Assembly: GCA_963693315.1 (NCBI GenBank)
Contig: OY856188.1
Span: 148,799,096 to 148,863,095, forward strand
DNA: 64,000 nt
Source: Diogma glabrata
Lineage: Eukaryota > Arthropoda > Insecta > Diptera > Cylindrotomidae
Direction: 5' to 3'
The translations under genes were made by a program, and so were the position numbers. Below the pieces are notes generated by a model. It was not told the DNA's origin and did no database searches. It worked only from the letters and a program-made list of their open reading frames with translations. Below, in pieces: positions 22,761 to 34,218 of this stretch. The first letter of the stretch is position 1, and each line of letters opens with the position of its first letter.

Positions 22761-24500
22761 GTTTGTCTTTTAAGGTCCAATCATTTTCAGTGAAGTGTAA
22801 GGAACAAACTATCTTATAATAAATACGAACATTTTCTTTTTCCACATGATTCTATCCACTACAAATTGATTTATTTTTCTGGAAATTAAAAAACATTATG
22901 TTTTGAGTATGATTTTCATTTTCATTTTATTTTCATTTTCATTTTACCATGCATATAAGGTAAACTGTTGTGGTAAAGCTTGGGGAAAAATTTAAATTGT
23001 ATAATACGCAAACTCAGATGTTTCTTTGGTTGGTTGATCTTTGTGGTGGGGATGCTCTTCTGTAATGATAATAACATATATAAGGATCGACTTGTTCGGA
23101 GTTGGCGGTTAGTTGATTTTGAAATTTTTAAATAGTCAATCGGTAGATTGTGAATAATTTCGATAATCGGTCAATGATTTTTGAAGTTTTTTTACTATTA
23201 ATCAGTCAGTGAATCTGATTTTTTTTTCTAAATGGTCAGTCATTATGTTTTAAATCGAAATTCGTTTACTATTATCTATACAAAAAAAAATTGTTTATTA
23301 GTAAAATAAAATTAAAAATTGTGGAGTTCTGTGAAACCCAAACAAAAAAAAAATTAATTTTTGTAAATGAAAAAGTGAATTGAAAAAAAAAAATAATAAA
23401 AATAAGGAATAGCAATTGATGGTTCCTTTCCCAAATAATATTAATAACATTAATTTACAGAACCTTGTATTCTTCCTGTTGTGAGTGATTCTTTTCTGAA
23501 AAAAAAAAAAAAAAACGGGAATGAACATGAACAGTTTGTGCATATAGTGTGGTGTTACGGAGAGCAAACGACTACACCACCACAGGGTGGGTGTTAATAG
23601 GAAATACATCGGTGAGTTCGTTCCAGAATATATATTAATCATAGTTTTCGAGTTGGTTTTTGACGGGAGATTAGGGCTACGGAACCTAGTCAGGCATCTA
23701 TGCTAATTGGGAATTATATCATTGACATTGTCCTCAGTAGTGGGAGATATTATTAAGATTTCGGACATCATCCTAATATTGTCTTCGTCAAAAGAAGTAC
23801 CATTGTTTGGAAATCCTAGTGCTACCACAGACGTCAACGGCTGTATGGGCTGTATTAATGAACATCGATTTATTACCGTTCATCGTCTTGTATTTCAATT
23901 ATCGATTGTGATGTGTTCATCACATATTACAGTTATATCATTGAATGAATATCGATTTAATAACGTTTTGGTCACATATTGTCGATGCTAACATTATTTT
24001 TTTTTGTCACCCAAATCAAGCATTTGAAGCTCATGACATCTATTGCCAAAAATAATATTGAAGATCGACCTACGGTTACCTCCAACTAATCTTGTAAATT
24101 GATATAATTGGTGAGTGCGGTGTTCTTGCTTACATCAAGTGCCTTAACTTTATATTGAAGATCCTTTCTTTTTGGAAACTACAATCAACATATCATATTA
24201 TAGTTGTTCTATAGATAGAGTAAATTATTATTGTTATTTTAAAGATCAAGGAAATGACTGACTAGGAAAACTGAATTAGGAACGTTCCTCGGGACATTAC
24301 CGTACGTAATGTTGCCCACTAAATGCATTAATCCCGGCTGAAAACTAGAATAGTTTTTCTAACTATTCTTTGTTTTCTAACAAACATACTATCCTTCCAT
24401 TTTATGGCCAAACTTTTTGAGTTGAGAACTTTTCTACTTTTTTCAGACATGTTTTTGGTTGAGATGCAAATTATAGAATACATAGTGTATTATACACAAT
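22761..24500. other. Unassigned DNA with a TTTTCAT microsatellite
   Basis: A short (TTTTCAT)n-like run occurs at about 22,912-22,947. The rest is AT-rich without recognised domains, although composition is more balanced at 23,640-24,310, as expected near a host gene. No confident exon was found before 24,519. Confidence 0.4.
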
Positions 24501-24518
24501 TAATCCTTTTAATTACAG

Positions 24519-24673
24519 AGGGATGTACAACACCAGAAGGAATGTCAGGACGATGCATATTTTTAACAGATTGTGCAGTATATTACAACCTTTTAGTTAC
24601 ATTAAAAGATAAGGTTCCTACTGAAGATCGAAATCGAATAACCAAAAGTTGGTGCGGTACTGAAAATAGAAAG
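24519..24673 (+). CDS. Single exon of a clip-domain serine protease (host gene)
   Basis: Clip-domain serine proteases are secreted arthropod zymogens acting in Toll activation, melanisation and embryonic patterning cascades. This exon encodes GCTTPEGMSGRCIFLTDCAV, then about 18 residues, RNRITKSWCGTENRK. This gives cysteines 1-4 of the six-cysteine clip fold with the usual spacing (C..P.G..G.C....C...........S.CG). The expected closing VCC would be in the next exon. Splice signals fit: a pyrimidine-rich tract and AATTACAG up to 24,518, and donor AAG|GTAAGC at 24,674, leaving a complete codon. The signal-peptide exon, the rest of the clip and the trypsin-like catalytic domain were not found here, so the flanking introns may be long and transposon-filled or the exon may be orphaned. 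The exon start is inferred from the splice site. Confidence 0.8.
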
Positions 24674-25859
24674 GTAAGCTAGCTATAATAAACTAAATCT
24701 GCAAATAAAGATAGAATGGTCTAAGGAATGTAATTTTAAACTTTGCATGATCGCACTTAAAGTGATCCAAAGTACATATAGTTGTAATGAGTATAGCTAA
24801 ATACCGTTTTATCTAAAATCTATAAAACAAACTTCTAAAATTTAACAATCGGCCGTATTTCGACTACCGCTCTATATTAAGAATCAAAATGATCTAAGCG
24901 ATTCACTATCCTAGTTCAGTTTTTACTCTATATCAAAATGAAATTCAAAAACACAAAACAGTCAAAGAAACTCCGTAATTCAGTTTACAATTTTATTTTC
25001 ATATTTTTACCTACCTCAATAATAGAAATTAGGTCAAACAAATATCATATCAAAGAGAGAATATGAAACTTTCGTCAAAGTGTCCAACGTTACTCAAAGT
25101 GTAAATGAGTTTGCAATTGTATATTATTTATAAAATGCGAAATTATAGCCTTTGAATTTCGTGTTGTATGTGTAGTAACATTTTGGTTTAATAGAAATAG
25201 CGCTAGAAGAGATGTACGTGTACCTTGAGTTATGTGGTAGTTTGGGACCGTAAAAACCGCGCATAATTCGAGACTAAAGTTATATACAAAACTGAGGGTT
25301 CCGTACTAGAGAAAACTGTTTATGAATTTATGATCATAAAAAGTCATTTTCACCATTATTTTTAAATAAAACAAATGTTTCGAATCACTTGAAAATTAAA
25401 TGGTTTATGTTATATAATATATTAAGACGGTTTCATAATACAGTTATGTTTAGAATAATTCTGTAATTTGACTTTTTTAATTCACTAATTTGACATTATC
25501 GCCCTCGGTTTTCTGACAGAAAATTAGTCGTCAGTTTCTGTCGTATTAAAATGTTTTTATGACGCTTTCTTTACCGCAAATATTTACTGTAGGAGCAGAT
25601 GTAGTTCTGAGACTTACAACATTTGTTAGAAATAATTGCCTTTTAGAGAAATCTGTCTATTTGTTTGATTCAATGTAGGGAACCATAACCAGCGTAATTC
25701 ACGCTGAAATCTAAGAGTCTCTTTTCAAATCAGGTTATGTTCTCAAAAAGGTTTTTGTCGATTGACTATAGCAATTCCGTATGATAAAATATTTGACGTA
25801 TCATCGTCATTCTCGTCAAGTAAATCTTTCTTCATCAATTAAATTAAAAAGATTATCTT
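24674..25859. other. Unassigned, probable intron or intergenic DNA
   Basis: Follows the clip exon donor site. No exon resembling the remaining clip cysteines or a protease domain was seen. GGGTTCCGTACT near 25,297 resembles a repeat family C terminus. Confidence 0.4.
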
Positions 25860-26275
25860 TATTTAGCTCATGCTAATTAAATTTATAAAGTCTTGGCCAT
25901 CAGGAAAAGTTATTTTGTCTGCACCAATTCTACGAAGTGCCCTAGTTCAGCATGAACTTTTGTTACTAGATTTAATATATTCAATCCTCCTAGTCATTGT
26001 TTCCAGAAGCTTTTAACCGCACATACATGGCTTTAATTCTATAATAGAATGAACTTTACGCAATTTCTCATGGCGTAAATCTTTCAATAGTTTACTTACT
26101 TTTATATCAGAAGAGTCATCTAATTTATCCTGCAAAAATATTTGGAATGCTTGAGATCCGTTGGATGCCAAAACACTTCCTTATCAATGATTTTAAATGA
26201 TTTGAAAACCTTTTTGTTAACTTCAGAAGGTAATTTATTCATATCAAAATGTTTGAATACTTGAGAAAGATAAAA
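25860..26275 (-). pseudogene. Possible decayed protein-coding fragment, unknown
   Basis: On the minus strand a protein-like run can be read: KHFDMNKLPSEVNKKVFKSF, a frameshift near 26,170, then ASNGSQAFQIFLQDKLDDSS, KVSKLLKDLRHEKLRKVHSI, ELKPCMCG, a stop, RRIEYIKSSNK, another stop, and RRIGADKITFPDGQDFINLI. Composition looks coding rather than random AT, but it matches no family I recognise. Chance cannot be excluded. Confidence 0.25.
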
Positions 26276-26320
26276 AATGAATGGTTTTATTATATGATCA
26301 CTTCATCCAATACTTTATAA

Positions 26321-26757
26321 CAGGGACTGAAACCCTGAAAAAATTGGGTTCAAGTTCAGGTTCGGGTTAATCAAGATAGAAAGTTCAGGTTCAGGTTCGG
26401 TTCAGGGTTCGGTACGGGTTCAAAATTTAGAAAAAAAGTACAATAGGTTTTATTTATTTGTCAAAAAACTTTATTTATTTTCAAAAAAATTCTCATTTAA
26501 TTTAAGAATCAAAATATTTTTTAAATTTTCTTCTTTTAAGATTTGCTATTTGCTCTTTGTGGTGACAATACAAATTTCAAAGCTGAACACGTCTTTCTTC
26601 GCTTACTTGCGTAGGAAAATATATACTTTTTTTTATACTTATTAATGAACCCGAAACTGAGTTTTTTGGATTCGGGTTCAGGTTCGGGTTCATGGTTTAT
26701 AAAAAGACCGAACCTGAACCCATTTGAGTTCAGATTGGGGTTCGGTTTCAGTCCCTG
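26321..26757. mobile_element. 437-bp hAT-type MITE, CTTTATAA target duplication
   Basis: The ends CAGGGACTGAAACC (26,321) and GGTTTCAGTCCCTG (to 26,757) are exact reverse complements. The 8-bp duplication CTTTATAA is perfect (26,313-26,320 and 26,758-26,765). Subterminal regions are built of repeated GGTTCGGGTTCAG words in both orientations. Eight-base duplication plus CAGGG termini indicate a non-autonomous hAT. A related fragment is at 48,070-48,175. Confidence 0.95.
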
Positions 26758-26769
26758 CTTTATAAGTAT

Positions 26770-27665
26770 AAAAAAACGCGAACTCATGCGACTTAAAAAC
26801 CTTTTGCTTTTTTCTTGCTTTGAGATATGTGTGTCTCAAAGCTAACGCATTTAAGTATTTGTACACCTTCAATTATCACCGTTGTGGTATAGGAATATAT
26901 AATTTATATTGAGAAAAAATGTGAAAAACATGTAAAAATGTATTTATCTAAAGCCATGTATTTATCGAAAATCGGGCAATGTGTGTAAAAAAATAAATAC
27001 GTATATTAGTTATATTAAAAGTTGTAAAGTTGTAAAAGATGAATCGCACTAAACTAAGATTTAAGCGCATAATTTAAAACTTCCGCGCAAAATTTGACCC
27101 GCATATAACCACAATCTCATAATTCAAGCCCCGCATACTCAAGGGACGCCTGTATTTCGATAGAGAAAAAAATGATTATGATTTCATTTTTCCCTTCCTT
27201 TTTTCGTATTTTGAGATCATTTGAGAGAAATCTGAATAATTATTGGATTGAAAAGTGACCACTGTATTTAAAAAAGAAACAAAGATAGAAAATTATCGCA
27301 CATTATCAATTGAATTTTCAATATAGTTTATTCCCTTTTTAAAGGGAAAACGTGAAGTGTACTAAATACTAAATTATTATAGTTCAAATAACGGTTTTTA
27401 ATAATAATAAATGTGTTGGCTCTATTAGAAGTTAACTATTGGGATGTGAAATTATAAAAGGATTTAGCCTAGCAATTAATTTTTATGCAAAAAAAATTCA
27501 ATTTTTTTACAAAAAAAGCCATAAATTAAGATAAAACAAAACCATAAACTTAAACGAAATTAAATTATTGCTGTTATTTTGATGGTAACTATTAATAAAA
27601 ATATAATAAAGATTTATTATGGCCAGTTATAATTTAAGATCGTTCACTTTATAAAAAAGCAACAA
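26770..27665. other. AT-rich stretch, nothing recognised
   Basis: No gene, RNA, TIR pair or tandem array recognised. Confidence 0.5.
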
Positions 27666-27669
27666 AACA

Positions 27670-28880
27670 AAAATGAGAATGAGTGAATTACTTCGGTCTG
27701 GAAGACCTAAGTATTACATTCTCGAGCCAAAAGTGAAATTCATACCCCCATTTTTTTGGCATTTATCGACCTTTTAGGACCTACTGATTCTAAAATAGCA
27801 ACAAAAAAATGTATGTCTATCTGACTGCCGGCCGGCCGTCACAACCGTTGAAAACTAGAAAACCTTGTCAAAACAAGGAAACTTGCATATTTTTTGCTTA
27901 AAAAACGTTCATTTTAAGTGATAAGAGTATAAACATTGAAGTTATAGAAATCTTGATGGTAGGGATTGGTATGTAAGACCAAAAACTAGATTATTGCATT
28001 ATAAGTTTGTCAAAAAATGTTGTCAAATGTGTCAAAAGAATGATTTTCATTTATTGTTTATCCAAATTTTCGGAATCAAATTAAATCAATTTTTTGTTTT
28101 GACATGAAATTGGTTAATTTGTTATAATTTTTGGAATTTTGCAAATAGTTTGTATTTTTGTTTTTGTTATAATTTTTGAAATATTTCTAAAATTTTGGAA
28201 AAAGTAGGAAGTTTTGAATTTTGAATTTTTGCAATACTTTTGGAATTTTGAAAAAAGTTTCAATTTTTGATTTTGTAAGAATTTTCGGAATACTTTTAGA
28301 ATTTTGGAAAAGTTTTAATTTTCGTTTTATTATAATTTTTGGAATTTTAAAAAATGTATGTATTTATAATTTTTGCAATATTCTTAGAATTTTGAAAAAA
28401 AAAATAGAATTTTTGCTTTTATAAATATTTTTAGAATTTTGAAAAAAGTTTCAATTTTTGATTTGATTACAATTTTTGGAATATTTTTGGAATTTTGAAA
28501 AAAGTTTGTATTTTTGATTTTGTTATAATTTTTACAATATTTTTAGAATTTCGGGAAAAGTTGTAATCTTTGATATTTTAATAATTTTTGGAATATTTTT
28601 AGAATTTTGAAAAAAGTTTATATGTTTAAGTTTAAATTTATTATAATTTTTACAATATTTTAGGAATTTTGAAAGAAATTTGCATTTTTGATTTTGTAAT
28701 ATTTTCTCGAAACTCTAAATGTGTAGGTTTTTGAGTAGTTTGGTGAGTGTATCATCTTTTCACTAAATGATGTTAATATATAAACTGTTATAATTTTTCG
28801 GCAACGTATTGTTTTGTAATAAATTTCTAAGCAGAGATAACTTGAGTTAACTTTGATTTTGATAATACATCAAATTTGTA
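27670..28880 (+). repeat. Repeat family B, copy 1, with a degenerate 55-60-bp array
   Basis: Head block 27,675-28,010: AATTACTTCGGT, ATTTATCGACCTTTTAGGAC, ACCTACTGATTCTAAA, GCCGGCCGGCCGTC, GGGATTGGTATGTAAGACC. One unit of the 138-bp repeat follows (27,985-28,120), then about ten degenerate units of TTTTGAAAAAAGTTTNAATT / TTTTTGATTTTGTTATAATT (28,130-28,710), then a tail block (TCTCGAAAC, GTATCATCTTTTCACTAAAT, TTCGGCAACGTATT). The same blocks recur inverted at 51.37-53.74 kb, and partly at 57.03-58.1 and 60.88-61.44 kb. Confidence 0.75.
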
Positions 28881-28918
28881 TAAAACCAATTTTCAACTAT
28901 AATCATTTTTCGGATCGA

Positions 28919-29690
28919 GCCATATGATCGAAAAATCATACCATCGAAAACCGTTACATCGAAAAATATCTATAAATCGAAAAATAAAAATCATACTAAG
29001 GGTCCGTTTATATTAAAGCTTTGATAAACGAGTCAAGCATCGATTCAAGCAGTGATAAAAGCGTCGAATAGCGCTATTCTTTTACTGTGTTTATGTTGGA
29101 GCTTCGAGAATTTTAATAAAATTTACAAAAATATATACAATAAACTTAAAATTAATTATTTTAATAATCAATTTTCCATAAACTTCAAAAATTTAAATTT
29201 ATGAAAACTATTATTTTTATTTTTATGTTTTTTTTTATAAAATAAACAAAATGAGCATCGATCAGAGCTTCAATAGTAGTGTCGAAAAAAAAACAAATCG
29301 TTTATCGACACTTGACTCGATGCTTGACTCTTTTATCGATGCTTCAACATAAACACTCCTATTTGAAAACAAGTATTCATTTTCTTCGCTTGAATCACAT
29401 CGATGTTCGACGCTATTATCGAAGCTCCAACATAAACGCACCCTAACGAAAAATCAAAAAACCGAAAATCGCAACATCGAAAATCATGTCACCGAAAGTT
29501 CACACTGTCAAAAAGTCATTGCATCGAAAGATTGTTGCACCGAATTTTTTTTGATGTACTGAAAATATCATATCATCGAAAAATCAGATGATCAGAATTC
29601 ATAAAATCCAATATTATCCAAAAATTCGAAGTAATGAATAATAATAATTCATTACATCGAAAAATTATATAATCGAAAACAGGGTATACT
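28919..29690. repeat. ATCGAAAA-word minisatellite, interrupted by a MITE
   Basis: Degenerate units of roughly 14-20 bp centred on CATCGAAAAATCAT and variants (CACCGAAAGTTCA, CATCGAAAGATTG) occupy 28,919-28,996 and continue at 29,447-29,690. The PIF-type MITE at 29,000-29,443 sits between them. Confidence 0.65.
29000..29443. mobile_element. 444-bp PIF/Harbinger-type MITE, TAA target duplication
   Basis: Left end GGGTCCGTTTATATTAAAGC (29,000), right end mirrored as GCTCCAACATAAACGCACCC (to 29,443): imperfect TIRs of at least 24 bp. TAA flanks both sides (28,997-28,999 and 29,444-29,446). GGG-CCGTTT termini with a TWA duplication are the PIF/Harbinger signature. Internal segments also fold (GAAGCATCGATAAAAGAGTC against GACTCGATGCTTGACTC). 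No coding. Confidence 0.85.
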
Positions 29691-29934
29691 CTCCTTACAG
29701 ATAAAAATATTGTAAATTGAAATGTCAGATACCCGCAGTATATCCGCATAAAATTTACATTTCGCACTCCCAGAAGAATAGTGTCGTAACTTCAAATCGA
29801 CATTACAAAATCAACAAAAATCAACATGTTATATGTATACAACAATATTTTATTTAGAAAATTTTTCTAGTTGAAATTCTAGCTGAAGTATTTTAGTTTA
29901 ATTATATTCTAGTTGACTTTACTATTTAAGTTGA

Positions 29935-31016
29935 AAAGAGTACAAAAAGTCCGAGCGGCAAGATGTCCGCTAGAAATAGGTAGATTTCGAGATCAGACAG
30001 TTTTGTGTACAAGTAGAATCTGATGTATCAGAATAGTTTAAACAAAACAAACTAATTACAAACAGATATCGAACAAATTTTAAAAAGAAAATTACATATA
30101 AAACTACATATAAGAAAAACAACATCTATCCAATTTTGCAACAAACAAATATCAAATCTAACACAGAACATATGTGTGACAATTTATAACACTATATGAA
30201 AAACACACGCCAAACCTACTCTATATCATATGTCGTGCAATTACTGCAAAATATCAAAATAGTTTATTTCTAAAAAAAAATTAATTTCTTCTATTCAAAT
30301 CTTTTTATTTTTTTTTTCATAGACTGTTATAAGGCTTTTACCAATTGTTGCTGTTGGGGATTGTTGCAAACTTTTTTGTTGAAGCCGACAAATCAAAAAC
30401 CTCTAACTGCAGAGGTTTACGGATTAAAATGTTTCCACAGATTCTAAATTTATGAAACTTTAAAAAATATTAGTATCCAAACGGCCGTTATAACGGATTT
30501 AAAAAACAATTTTTTTTCTAGTATAAAGCCTCTAGTTTTTAAACATGTGTTGGATTTTGCTGATTTACGAGCTTGTTCAAGATATTGATAAAACACACAT
30601 TTTTAAAAAAAGTTGATTGATCTGGCTCCAGAAATGCGACCGTGAGAGTGCCGGTTGACTCAAACGCATTTTGTGTTTTACAAGCTTTTTTGTTGGAATC
30701 GCTCACTCAAAACAGACTTTTTTTCTAGTATAAAGCCTCTCAACCATGTGTCGGATTTGGTTGATTTACGAAGTCGTCCAAGATATTAATAAAACACACA
30801 TTTTTAGAAAAGGTTTTTTGATCTGGCTTTATAAATGCGACCGTGAGAGTGCCGCTTGTTTCAAAAAAATTTTTTTTGCAAACTTTTTGTTGGAGCCGCT
30901 CACTTAGGAATCTCTAACTGCAGAGGTCTATTTTTATAATAAATTGATAAAAAAGATTCCAAAGATTCTAAATTTGTTATTTTTTTTAAAAATATTAGTA
31001 TCCGAACGGCCGTTTT
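29935..31016 (+). repeat. Repeat family A, copy 2
   Basis: Opens with AGTCCGAGCGGCAAGATGTC (stem-loop AGCGG/CCGCT) and the conserved GAAATAGGTAGATTTCGAGA block, then the same tandem units as copy 1. GCGACCGTGAGAGTGCCG occurs at about 30,635 and 30,836, so one unit is shortened. It is cut at 31,016 inside CGGCCGTT by the foldback element. Confidence 0.7.
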
Positions 31017-32530
31017 TTGGGAATTGATAGTACTCCATTAGAAAACGATTTCGTAATTTTTTTAGATTGTTTGGCCAACCCCACGGTCACAAATTTGAAA
31101 TTTTTTCGTGAACGACAAACGTCTTTATTTTGTAAGCAGTTTAACGCGAATACAAATTTTTTTAAAATATATTAGTTCGTTAGAATTTTTTCCCGTAGAA
31201 TACGATATTAGTAGTTTATGTAACAAGTACGCAAAATATGGTTTTAGCGGACGAATCGTAATGTTTCCGGACGAGGCGTTGGCCGAGTCTGTAATATGAA
31301 GATGAGTCTGCTAAAGCCATTTGCGTACGTGTTGCATACAACGTTTTTTTGTATTAGCTCTTAGGATTTTTTTTCTAATTTATTGCTTAATTTGTATTCT
31401 TGCGTACCTGAAAATTTGATTTTTGAACAAAACTTATCAAAGCAATTGTGATTATAATTTGAAAATAATTATAATGTAAAATGAAAACAAATTTGAATCG
31501 GCTAAAGTGTTGTCATAACAACTTTAAGTACTAGGCCGGTAAAATACAATTTTGCGGACTCTAAACAGTTCTAAAAGTAATCATTTTTCGGAGCTAATAC
31601 TAAAAAAATATTTAAAAAATTTTGAAGTGTAGTTTGCTCCCTTATTTTGAGGTTTTAAAGTTTAAAATCATTTTTTCGGATTGTATGACACGTTTTTTTT
31701 TTAATTTTTTTTTTTTAATTTAGTTTGAAATATGCACTTTCAAATAATTTTTATCGCGTGATGGAAGTAGTATCGATGTGAGCGCTAGAAGGCGCTGAGT
31801 ATAAAAAAAAACAAGGTTTTCACGTAGTTCTAAAACTTTATGATTTTTTTCCTCGGAAATAGCTCCATGTAGGAAAATTTTGTACATAATAATTTTGATT
31901 TAAAATTTTACGTAGATTACGTCAATTCAAATCATCAATCATCAATCATCGATCATTAATTTCAAAAATATTAGCCGCCATATTGGTGCCGCCATTTTGA
32001 ATTTTAACAATTTGACCCTGAATTTGGATTTAATTACTATGACTCTCTTATAATACATTCTTTGAATTTTTATTTTCATTTTACAGCACAAGATATAGCG
32101 TGAAAACTGGTTTTTGGGGTGGTTTTTAACTTTCAGCGCCCTCTAGCGCTCACATCGATACTACTTCCATCACGCGATAAAAATTATTTGAAAGTGCATA
32201 TTTCAAACTAAATTTAAAAAAAATAAATTAAAAGAAAAACGTGTCATACAATCCGAAAAAATGATTTTAAACTTTAAAACCTCAAAATAAGGGAGAAAAC
32301 TACCCTCAAAAACTTTTTAAATATTTTTATCGTATTCTACGGAAAAAATTCTAACGAATTAATATATTGCTAAAAAATTTGTGTTCGCGTTAAACTGCCT
32401 ACAAAATAAAGACGTTTGTCGTTCACGAAAAACATTCAAATTTGTGACCGTCACCGACGGCAAAGAGGTTGGCCAAAAAATCTAAAAAAATTACGAAATC
32501 GTTTTCTAATGGAGTACCATAAATTCCCAA
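31017..32530. mobile_element. 1.5-kb foldback (long inverted repeat) element
   Basis: Arms are inverted copies: 31,017-31,208 pairs with about 32,335-32,530 (TTGGGAATT / AATTCCCAA, CTTTATTTTGTAAGCAGTTT / AAACTGCCTACAAAATAAAG). About 31,592-31,800 pairs with about 32,125-32,334 (AATTTTTATCGCGTGATGGA in both, inverted). The left arm is longer because of a separate insertion (31,209-31,591). The centre (31,930-32,050) contains GCCGCCATATTGG. No coding. No target duplication could be fixed. Confidence 0.8.
31209..31591. mobile_element. About 383-bp insertion in the left arm of the foldback element
   Basis: Absent from the matching position of the right arm, which reads straight from GAATACGAT into AAAAATATTT, so the in-window partner is an empty site. 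Its ends are weakly inverted (TATTAG / CTAATACT). It contains an imperfect hairpin with arms at about 31,223-31,252 (GTACGC...TTTAGCGGAC) and 31,306-31,331 (GTCTGCTAAAGCCATTTGCG). Non-coding, family unknown. Confidence 0.65.
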
Positions 32531-33705
32531 AATTTGGGCAAAAACAAATTTTTGGTCGTCCCACTTGTTATGTAGACTGGAGTATGATAGCGTGGAGCAG
32601 TACAGTCACAGATTCATGTAGTTTCCATTTCCTTACATCTCACAATTTCACCTATCACGCATAGTTCACAACAATTTCTCGTTCATCCGTAATCTATAGT
32701 CATATTTTCGTATAGTTTCCTTTACACATATTCCTTTTTAGCACAACACCATTAACAATAATATTTTATTTTACAATCCCCTATTAATGGTTCACACTGC
32801 GTTTTCACCAGCATTACTTAACCATACTGCATGGATTTGAATTCTCCGGACCTTAACCGTAATTGCTCTAAATATTTTCAAACCTCCAATAGCTGTGCAT
32901 ATTTTTCCAATCGTCTTACTATCTAGAAATTGTTATCCTACAATCAGTTTTGCAATTGTCTTCAGAGCGTATTATATTTCTTATATAGGTGTTTTTATCA
33001 ATTTCTCTTTTCGCTATAAATCTAGATTTCACTGTAATACGGTTGTAATCTATTATTTCGTAGTACGAAAACATCATAAAATCGGTTAAACATACGTTTA
33101 ATCCATTCTAATATATTAATATTTCTTCCAAATGCGTTGTAAATAACTTATTTCGTGAAATTAACTTGCAATTTTACGTATTACAAAATAACAACCAGTA
33201 TTGGTTTTGAAACGGAAAATGTACTAACATTACTCTGTAGATTTCCCCTTCAAAAAACTTTGTAGCTCAATTTTCGATATTAAATAACTATATAAGAAAC
33301 AAAAATATCTCGTTTTCCCTCTCTTATAATTTTGATTTTTCGATTGTGACTCGTGTCATTCTGTTATCAAAATCGCGCATCAACATTAAAAACGAAATCA
33401 AAAATAAAAAGAATTAGATAAATGTGCAGCGGTTTGTCTAACTTAATTATAACAAAGGATCGCGAGTGATATCCTAAGTGCTTTCGTGTTCATTTTAGAA
33501 AATTTATTTTTCAACCTTAGTCAATTTTATATATTACTTTAAAATCCATGTGGTTGCAAATTATAGAATTAACGTAGAGAATTATCGTCTGAAAATCATA
33601 GAGTTAAGAACCCTCAACAAAAAAAACCGGGTTGGTTCATTGTGATTTATGTACCTGGCGGTATTTAAAACCCCGCAAACTTACACAAAAAAAAAATTTG
33701 GCATG
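32531..33705. other. Unassigned AT-rich DNA
   Basis: No domain-bearing frame. Near its end, 33,640-33,690, is a short GC-richer segment with GGTATTTAAAACCCC, which could be a TATA-like motif but has no further support. Confidence 0.4.
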
Positions 33706-34200
33706 TGTGTTCAAGATAACATTAAGTGTAAAAAAAAAATTACATAAATTATTTGTGACGTCTGAGTTAGCGGTCTATTAGTCAAAATTTATACTAACCA
33801 AAATCATTATTGTGTTTAAGATAACATTAAGTGTAAAAAAAAGAATTAAATAATTTATTTGTGACGTCTGAGTTAGCGGTCTATTAGTCAAAATTTATAT
33901 TAACCAAAATTATTATTGTGTATACGATAACATTAAGTGTATAAAAATTCTATAAATTATTTGTGACGTCTCAGTTAGCTGTATATTAGTTAAAATTTAT
34001 AGTAAACAAAATCATTCTTGTGTTTAAAATAACCTTAGATGTAAAAATTCTAATAATTTATTTGTGACGTTGAAGTTACCAATTGTGTAGTCAAAATTTA
34101 CAATAAAAAACAAGGAAAATATTGCAAATTACTGCGTGTAACACTCTAATAATTTATTCGTGACGTTGAGGTTATCAATTGTGTAGTTAAAGTTTATAAT
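33706..34200 (+). repeat. About 110-bp tandem repeat, five decaying copies, TGACGT core
   Basis: Units contain AAGATAACATTAAGTGTAAA, AATTATTTGTGACGTCTGAG and TTAGCGGTCTATTAGTCAAA. The TGACGT core falls near 33,755, 33,863, 33,963, 34,065 and 34,160. The first two units are nearly identical and later units diverge progressively towards the downstream ORF. TGACGTC equals the CRE half/full site, but a regulatory role is speculation. Confidence 0.75.
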
Positions 34201-34218
34201 CAAGGGAAGAATTACAAC

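Noticed and set aside
23707..23991. Protein-like frames near 23.7-24.0 kb as an upstream exon of the clip protease
   Set aside because: No signal peptide, no cysteines in clip spacing and no matching splice donor to the 24,519 acceptor.
24281..24320. Palindromic ACATTACCGTACGTAATGT as a regulatory operator
   Set aside because: A single short dyad with an imperfect centre, no copies nearby and no linked gene.
26645..26845. Frames with repeated Glu-Pro or Gly-Ser text near 26.6-26.8 kb
   Set aside because: They are translations of the GGTTCGGGTTCAG words of the hAT MITE.
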